DNA of 38,428 bases from CAYXDO01 sp964463485. Lineage in GTDB: Bacteria > Myxococcota > Kuafuiibacteriia > Kuafuiibacteriales > Kuafuiibacteriaceae. The notes under the pieces were generated by a model. It did not search any database, was not told the origin of the DNA, and saw only the letters and a list, made by a program, of their open reading frames with translations. The position numbers were made by a program, and so were the translations under genes. The stretch is from assembly GCA_964463485.1 (NCBI GenBank), contig CAYXDO010000101.1:1-38428 (forward strand), written 5' to 3'. Shown piece after piece: positions 34,386 through 38,428 of this stretch (its first letter is position 1; the number at the start of each line of letters is the position of its first letter).

Positions 34386-35438
34386 ATGGATTCGATCTCG
34401 ACCCAAAAAAGCACACCTCGAACCAAGGTCTGGGACATTCCGGTTCGCCTGTTCCACTGGAGCCTCGTACTCCTCATCGCGGTCGCGTTCCTGACCGGAG
34501 AGGAAGACGACTGGAGCTCCGTGCACGCAAAGGCTGGGCTGGCGATCCTGGGTTTGCTCGTGTTCCGAATCGCTTGGGGCTTCGTCGGCTCGCGGTACGC
34601 GCGATTCAGATCCTTCTTGCGTTCGCCGCGCGAAGTCGTCGAGTTCGCCAAAGCCTACGTAAAGGGTCGCCCTCCCCTACACCTCAGCCACAACCCGCTT
34701 GGCGCCGTGATGGTCATCGCCTTGCTGCTCCTTCTCTTGGCCGCGACGGGCACGGGGGTGTTGATGCGGCTGGGTCCGGAGTGGGAGGGGCCGCTCACTC
34801 CCTATTTGTCGCACTCAGTCGCAGACGGCATCAAGGAAACTCACGAGCTCGTTGCTCACGCGATCCTGGTGTTGGCGGGGCTTCACGTGGCGGGTGTGAT
34901 CGTGTCCTCGTTCCTCGAGCGCCAAAACCTCGTCGGGGGCATGATCACCGGATGGAAGCGAGGGACCGAGGAGCCTGGAGCTGCGCCACGAAAGCCGTTC
35001 CTCCGGGCGCTGGCGTTGCTGGTTTCGGTGCTGCTCGGCCTCGGCGTCGCGCTTGGACTCTCGGCGATCTTTGGACAAGGCACCGCTGAGGCGGCCGAGA
35101 GTCCGCAGAGTCTGCTGGAACGCTACGCCGAGGGGGCTCGAGCGGAGGGCGGCGGAGTCCTCGACGCCGAACGAGGCCGGGCGCTCTATTTCACCTCGTT
35201 CGAGCTCGACGCCAAGAGTGAGTCATGCGCCGGATGCCACGGGTCTGACCCAACGAAGGCGGGACGCACGCCCGCCGGAAAGATCGTCCAGCCGCTAGCC
35301 CCGAGGCAAAACTCAGCTCGGTTCACTGACCTCGCCAAAGCTTCGAAGTGGTATGACCGCAACTGCAAACAGGTCCTCGGGCGCACCTGCACCGCTCGTG
35401 AAAGAGGCGACCTCCTCACGTGGCTCCTCTCATTCTGA
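34386..35438 (+). CDS. Cytochrome b561 fused to SHP-type cytochrome c
   Basis: 350 residues. Residues ~10-190 are a b561-type four-helix membrane cytochrome with His near LFHW, VHAK, ETHELVAH and LHVAG as heme ligand candidates. A fifth helix (ALALLVSVLLGLGVALGL) leads to a periplasmic c-type domain. There CAGCH (281-285) binds heme, and WYDRNCKQVLGRTC carries Asn326 and a Cys327/Cys335 pair, the pattern of SHP/DUF1924 cytochromes, in which Asn is a weak distal ligand. Separate b-type and SHP genes are the usual form; the fusion is unusual. The next gene encodes a diheme partner. Likely role: quinol-linked electron flow to an oxygen- or nitric-oxide-reactive heme. Confidence 0.85.
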   Translation: MDSISTQKSTPRTKVWDIPVRLFHWSLVLLIAVAFLTGEEDDWSSVHAKAGLAILGLLVFRIAWGFVGSRYARFRSFLRSPREVVEFAKAYVKGRPPLHLSHNPLGAVMVIALLLLLLAATGTGVLMRLGPEWEGPLTPYLSHSVADGIKETHELVAHAILVLAGLHVAGVIVSSFLERQNLVGGMITGWKRGTEEPGAAPRKPFLRALALLVSVLLGLGVALGLSAIFGQGTAEAAESPQSLLERYAEGARAEGGGVLDAERGRALYFTSFELDAKSESCAGCHGSDPTKAGRTPAGKIVQPLAPRQNSARFTDLAKASKWYDRNCKQVLGRTCTARERGDLLTWLLSF

Positions 35439-35485
35439 AACATCTCATTCTGAAACGTCTCATTCCGAAACGTCGTATTCCGAAA
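35431..35485 (+). repeat. Tandem 15-bp repeat across the b561-SHP stop codon
   Basis: Three full units and one partial unit of CATTCTGAAACGTCT (with changes such as CATTCCGAAACGTCG) run from 35431 to 35485. The first unit contains the TGA stop of the fused cytochrome gene. The repeat fills most of the space to the next gene, whose AGGAGA site follows at 35490-35495. It may set the spacing between the coupled genes or be a slippage tract. Confidence 0.8.
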
Positions 35486-35503
35486 GAACAGGAGAACAGA
35501 CTC

Positions 35504-36079
35504 ATGAACGTGTACAAACGATCCATCGCGGTACTCATCTCGACAGCTCTCGGTTTTGGCCTGGAGTCTGCCCCTGCCTTCGCGGACGACGATCAAAACC
35601 GGCGGCAAAACCGGCGAGAAAACCGGCGCAACTCGCCGTACGGGACCGATCCGAAGGCGGCGCTGACCTCGACCACCGCGCTCCTCCTTTACGAGACGGA
35701 GTGTGGCTCGTGCCATCTGGCGTACCCTCCCGGCATGCTACCAGGTCGGTCCTGGGTGAAATTGCTGGATGAGCTGGCCGATCACTTCGGACAAAACGCC
35801 GAGCTCGATTCAGACTCCAGGGCGAAGCTCGAGCGGTGGCTCCTGGACAATGCCGCCGAGGGCGACACTCATCCTCTCTCCAAGAAAGTCGTCAGAAGCA
35901 GCCGCGGTTCTACTCCACTTCGGTTGAGTGATCTGCGGTTCATCGCGCACGAGCATGGAGAGCTTCGAGGCGAGGTTTTCGCTCGGTCGTCGGTTCGGAG
36001 CGTAGCCAATTGCGGAGCCTGCCACCTCGGCGCCGAACGCTGGAGCTTCCGCGAGCGCGAGCTTCGGATTCCCAAGTGA
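35504..36079 (+). CDS. Periplasmic diheme cytochrome c (DHC-type)
   Basis: 191 residues from ATG 35504, with AGGAGA 8-13 bases upstream. Signal peptide RSIAVLISTALGFGLESAPAFA, then an Asn/Arg-rich low-complexity stretch (QNRRQNRRENRRN), then two heme sites: CGSCH early and CGACH near the C-terminus. Spacing and the YPPGMLPGRSW motif after the first heme match DHC partner cytochromes (PF09626), which pass electrons to SHP. It directly follows the b561-SHP fusion gene, in line with that pairing. A longer in-frame start would only translate the tandem repeat. Confidence 0.85.
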   Translation: MNVYKRSIAVLISTALGFGLESAPAFADDDQNRRQNRRENRRNSPYGTDPKAALTSTTALLLYETECGSCHLAYPPGMLPGRSWVKLLDELADHFGQNAELDSDSRAKLERWLLDNAAEGDTHPLSKKVVRSSRGSTPLRLSDLRFIAHEHGELRGEVFARSSVRSVANCGACHLGAERWSFRERELRIPK

Positions 36080-36157
36080 CCGCAGGCTTTGCGCTCGATG
36101 GGTTGGGCGACGAAGGTCTGTATGGCTGGCCCGATTCCCGCACGCCTCGGAGACGGA

Positions 36158-36856
36158 ATGAGGATCCTTCTGGTCGAAGATGCCGCGCTCCTGGCTCGGA
36201 GCCTCGCCCAGGGGCTGCGCGAGGAAGGGTTCAGCGTTGACATCGCAGCCGACGGCGAGGACGGCCTACACTTGGCTTCAGAGGTCGCGTACGACGCGAT
36301 GATCCTCGACCGGATGCTCCCGAAGCTCGACGGATTGAAGCTCCTCGAGCGCCTCCGCTCGAGCGGGGTCAAGACCCCCGTACTCATGTTGACCGCGCTC
36401 GGGGAGATCCGAGACAAGGTCACGGGCCTGAACCAGGGCGCAGACGACTATGTCGTGAAGCCCGTCGCGTTCGAGGAGTTGCTTGCGCGGGTGAGATCTC
36501 TGGTGCGGCGCAGCCACGGGCAACCGAGCAACGTCGTGGAGGTGGGGGAGCTCCGTCTGGACCTGGAAAAGCGCAGCGCCACCGTGAGCGGTCGCGCGCT
36601 CTCGTTGACCACGAAGGAGTTGGCGGTGCTCGAGCTCCTGGCGCTCAATGTCGGCGTCACGATGAGTCGAGCTCGGATCGCCGAGAGAATTTACGACGAG
36701 GACTCTGATCGCGACAGCAACGTCATCGACGTATTCATCGCGCGGCTACGCAAGAAGCTCGATGCGGTCGGGGTGGCCGGTGCGATGGTGCTTCGCACCC
36801 ATCGCGGGGAAGGTTTTCGGCTCGATCCGGAGTCGCTCGGAGTCAGCTCCAAGTGA
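36158..36856 (+). CDS. OmpR-type response regulator
   Basis: 232 residues from ATG 36158 with a GGAGACGGA site. Receiver domain with Asp7/Asp8 acidic pocket, phosphoacceptor Asp51 (MILDRMLP), Thr in LMLTAL and Lys in DYVVKPV; then a winged-helix DNA-binding domain with the LTTKELAVLELL and RLRKKLD/THRGEGFRL signatures. Coupled to the kinase by a GTGA overlap. It probably controls the cytochrome genes upstream, possibly at the direct repeat at 34345. Confidence 0.95.
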   Translation: MRILLVEDAALLARSLAQGLREEGFSVDIAADGEDGLHLASEVAYDAMILDRMLPKLDGLKLLERLRSSGVKTPVLMLTALGEIRDKVTGLNQGADDYVVKPVAFEELLARVRSLVRRSHGQPSNVVEVGELRLDLEKRSATVSGRALSLTTKELAVLELLALNVGVTMSRARIAERIYDEDSDRDSNVIDVFIARLRKKLDAVGVAGAMVLRTHRGEGFRLDPESLGVSSK

Positions 36857-38223
36857 GCTTGAGGATTCGACTGGTGTTGCTGGTCTCGGCGCTGGTGACA
36901 CTCCTTCTGCTCGGGTTCGGGTCGTACTTGGGACGCTCGATGGGCGTCTGGTCGTCGGAGGTGCTCGATCGGGAGCTTCGGCACCGCGTGGAAGAGCTCG
37001 AGGCTCACCTCGAGGTCGAACACGGACGATTGGAGCTCGAGGACGAGGAAGGCACTCAGGACTCGGGGCCATTTCGCGTGCAGGACGCCGCCGGAGCGAC
37101 GCTGCTCGAGGGCGGGTTGGATAAGCTTGGATTTCGGACGCGATCTGATTTGCTTGGGTATGAGACGATGCGGACGCCGGGCGGAAAGCCTTGGAGACTC
37201 TACTCTGCCCGAATCTCCGCCCATCATGACCGCCAGTTGAGCCCAGAGAGGCGACCCCTCGTGCTGACGGTCGCCGCGCCTGCGGAGCGATTCTCGGCGT
37301 TGTCGACTCGGTTCAGAGTTGGGCTGGGCACGGCCGTGCTACTCGGCATCATGCTTGGGGCGCTCGGGGCTGCGGCGGTGGCCCAAGTCGTCTCCGGTCC
37401 GCTGCGCCGGTTATCAGGGCAGGTCGAGCTCATCGATGAAAAGTCACTCGACCGGAGGGTCGACCTTCGGGGCCTCGACCCGGAGCTCGCTCGCTTGGCG
37501 CGGGCGCTGAATGCGGCCTTCGATCGGCTCGAGATCGCGTTCGAGCAACAGCGTAACTTCGTGGGACGAGCAAGTCATGCGCTCCGTACTCCGATCGCGT
37601 CGATACTCTCGGTCGCGGAGGTCGCCGGCCGACGCGAGAGGAGCTCCGAGGAGAATCGCGCGGCGTTGCGGGACATCGTGCGCGTCGCCGACGGTGCCAG
37701 CCAACTCATCGACCAGCTGCTCTCACTCGCTCGCGTCGATGCGTCGCGCGGCGTCCTCTCCGAGGAGATGTTCGAAGTCAACTCGGTCGGTGACGATCTG
37801 CGAGCGCTCTTCGCTCCGAGAGTCGAGCAGGCGGGGCTCCACTTGGAGCTCGATGTGCCCGCGGGCCTCCGAATTCGCGCCGACCGATCGAGCTTCCTCG
37901 AGCTCCTGGACGCGCTGCTCGACAATGCTGTTCGCTACACACCCAAGGGAGGAAGAGTCGGGCTTACGGCTCAAGCGGCAGACGGTCACGTCGAGATCGA
38001 GGTTTGGGATACTGGACTCGGAATACGGCCGGAGGAGCGCGAAGAGGTCTTCGAGCGATTTCGGCGAGGGGTGGCCGCGGAGGAGAGCGGTCAGCCAGGG
38101 TCCGGCCTCGGCCTCGCTATCGCCAAAGCCATCGCGATCGCCCACGGCGCCGACCTTCGCATCGAGGCCCGAGGCGACGGAGGCACGCGCGTCATCTCCC
38201 GGTGGGCCGCTCGTGGGGTGTGA
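36853..38223 (+). CDS. Membrane sensor histidine kinase
   Basis: 456 residues from a GTG overlapping the regulator stop. Two membrane helices (LVLLVSALVTLLLLGFGS; AVLLGIMLGALGAAAVAQVV) enclose a periplasmic domain of about 120 residues, followed by HAMP, the dimerisation helix with His242 (ASHALRTPIAS), N-box DNAVRYTP, G1 DTGLGI and G2 GSGLGLAIAK. All catalytic motifs are intact. What it senses is not shown; with SHP/DHC genes alongside, a redox or oxygen/NO-linked cue is plausible. Its stop is 10 bases before the 44-bp repeat. Confidence 0.95.
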   Translation: MSLRIRLVLLVSALVTLLLLGFGSYLGRSMGVWSSEVLDRELRHRVEELEAHLEVEHGRLELEDEEGTQDSGPFRVQDAAGATLLEGGLDKLGFRTRSDLLGYETMRTPGGKPWRLYSARISAHHDRQLSPERRPLVLTVAAPAERFSALSTRFRVGLGTAVLLGIMLGALGAAAVAQVVSGPLRRLSGQVELIDEKSLDRRVDLRGLDPELARLARALNAAFDRLEIAFEQQRNFVGRASHALRTPIASILSVAEVAGRRERSSEENRAALRDIVRVADGASQLIDQLLSLARVDASRGVLSEEMFEVNSVGDDLRALFAPRVEQAGLHLELDVPAGLRIRADRSSFLELLDALLDNAVRYTPKGGRVGLTAQAADGHVEIEVWDTGLGIRPEEREEVFERFRRGVAAEESGQPGSGLGLAIAKAIAIAHGADLRIEARGDGGTRVISRWAARGV

Positions 38224-38232
38224 ATGGCTTCT

Positions 38233-38276
38233 TGAAGTTTGAGAGTATCGGCGGAGTGTTTTCGTCCACCTCCACG
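38233..38276 (-). repeat. 44-bp repeat, right copy (inverted to 12-55)
   Basis: Exact reverse complement of bases 12-55. It lies between the convergent ends of the histidine kinase (38223) and a partial minus-strand gene (38298). It has no strong hairpin, so a terminator role is not obvious. Confidence 0.8.
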
Positions 38277-38297
38277 CCCACTCGATCCGGTTCACCT

Positions 38298-38428
38298 TCA
38301 AGCGACTAGCAACTCATTGATATTCCATCGGATTTGCTCGTCCTGCAGGATCTTGAGGTGAACATCAGAACCCGGCGGCAGCGCGTACGCGGCTGTCCGT
38401 TCGTCCCAGGTCTTGCGACAACGTTGCC
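38298..38428 (-). CDS. 3' end of an unidentified gene (cut by window edge)
   Basis: About 42 C-terminal codons are open to the window edge, then TGA at 38298-38300. The tail reads like real protein (DERTAAYALPPGSDVHLKIL, then a final NINELLVA), with balanced composition and no low-complexity. The start is beyond the window. No family can be named from this fragment. Confidence 0.5.
   Translation of the reverse strand, partial: QRCRKTWDERTAAYALPPGSDVHLKILQDEQIRWNINELLVA

Overview
The window is GC-rich (strong G/C third-position bias, many GTG starts) and reads like a large-genome myxobacterium-type bacterium (Myxococcota or a close deltaproteobacterial relative). Pointers are several large lipoproteins with propeller-like WD/PQQ-style texture, a stand-alone stressosome, a sigma-54 activator, a type III secretion (T3SS) export gate away from a flagellar locus, and intergenic GTGCCC hexamer tracts. 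The taxonomic call is an inference from gene content, not a database match. A run of exactly 100 N (9301-9400) shows that this is a scaffold piece.

Layout. 1-4401: two divergent lipoprotein genes of one paralogous type (a third copy is at 22522). 4402-8910: a MITE-like repeat, then a translationally coupled ABC exporter (ATPase, FtsX-type permease, membrane fusion protein). 8911-9511: a tandem array of a 206-bp repeat unit broken by the N gap. 9512-12384 (minus): five overlapping genes of a stressosome module (sensor-like protein, RsbR, RsbS, RsbX-type phosphatase, RsbT kinase). 12743-15218: a long coiled-coil protein with a Pro-rich leader, a NIPSNAP-domain protein and a small Cys-rich lipoprotein. 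15232-15392: a second, inverted copy of the MITE-like repeat. 15433-22391 (plus): a sigma-54-type promoter, then four small helical proteins with the look of T3SS substrates/translocators, a sigma-54 activator without a sensory domain, an LcrH/SycD-like TPR chaperone, the SctV export gate and a small unknown. 22522-25302: third lipoprotein paralogue. 25622-34351 (minus): a co-directional run of an E2-type acyltransferase, a caspase-fold-like protein with two EF-hand-like loops, a putative outer-membrane barrel, a large zinc metalloprotease lipoprotein and a small membrane protein. 34386-38223 (plus): a redox cluster of cytochrome b561 fused to an SHP-type cytochrome c, a diheme cytochrome c, and an OmpR-type response regulator with its histidine kinase. 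The right edge cuts a minus-strand gene.

How it may work together. The T3SS-like segment is the most distinctive part: promoter, activator, chaperone, export gate and candidate secreted proteins are packed together, but no ATPase, ring, secretin or needle gene is visible, so the rest must lie elsewhere or be absent. Three proteins in the window (starting at 13960 minus, 15549 plus and 33330 minus) begin with a similar Pro/Arg/Ser-rich leader without a Sec signal. This suggests that the caspase-like protein and the long coiled-coil protein may be exported by the same system. The redox cluster resembles the known SHP/DHC/b-type cytochrome/two-component arrangement, here with b561 and SHP fused into one chain.
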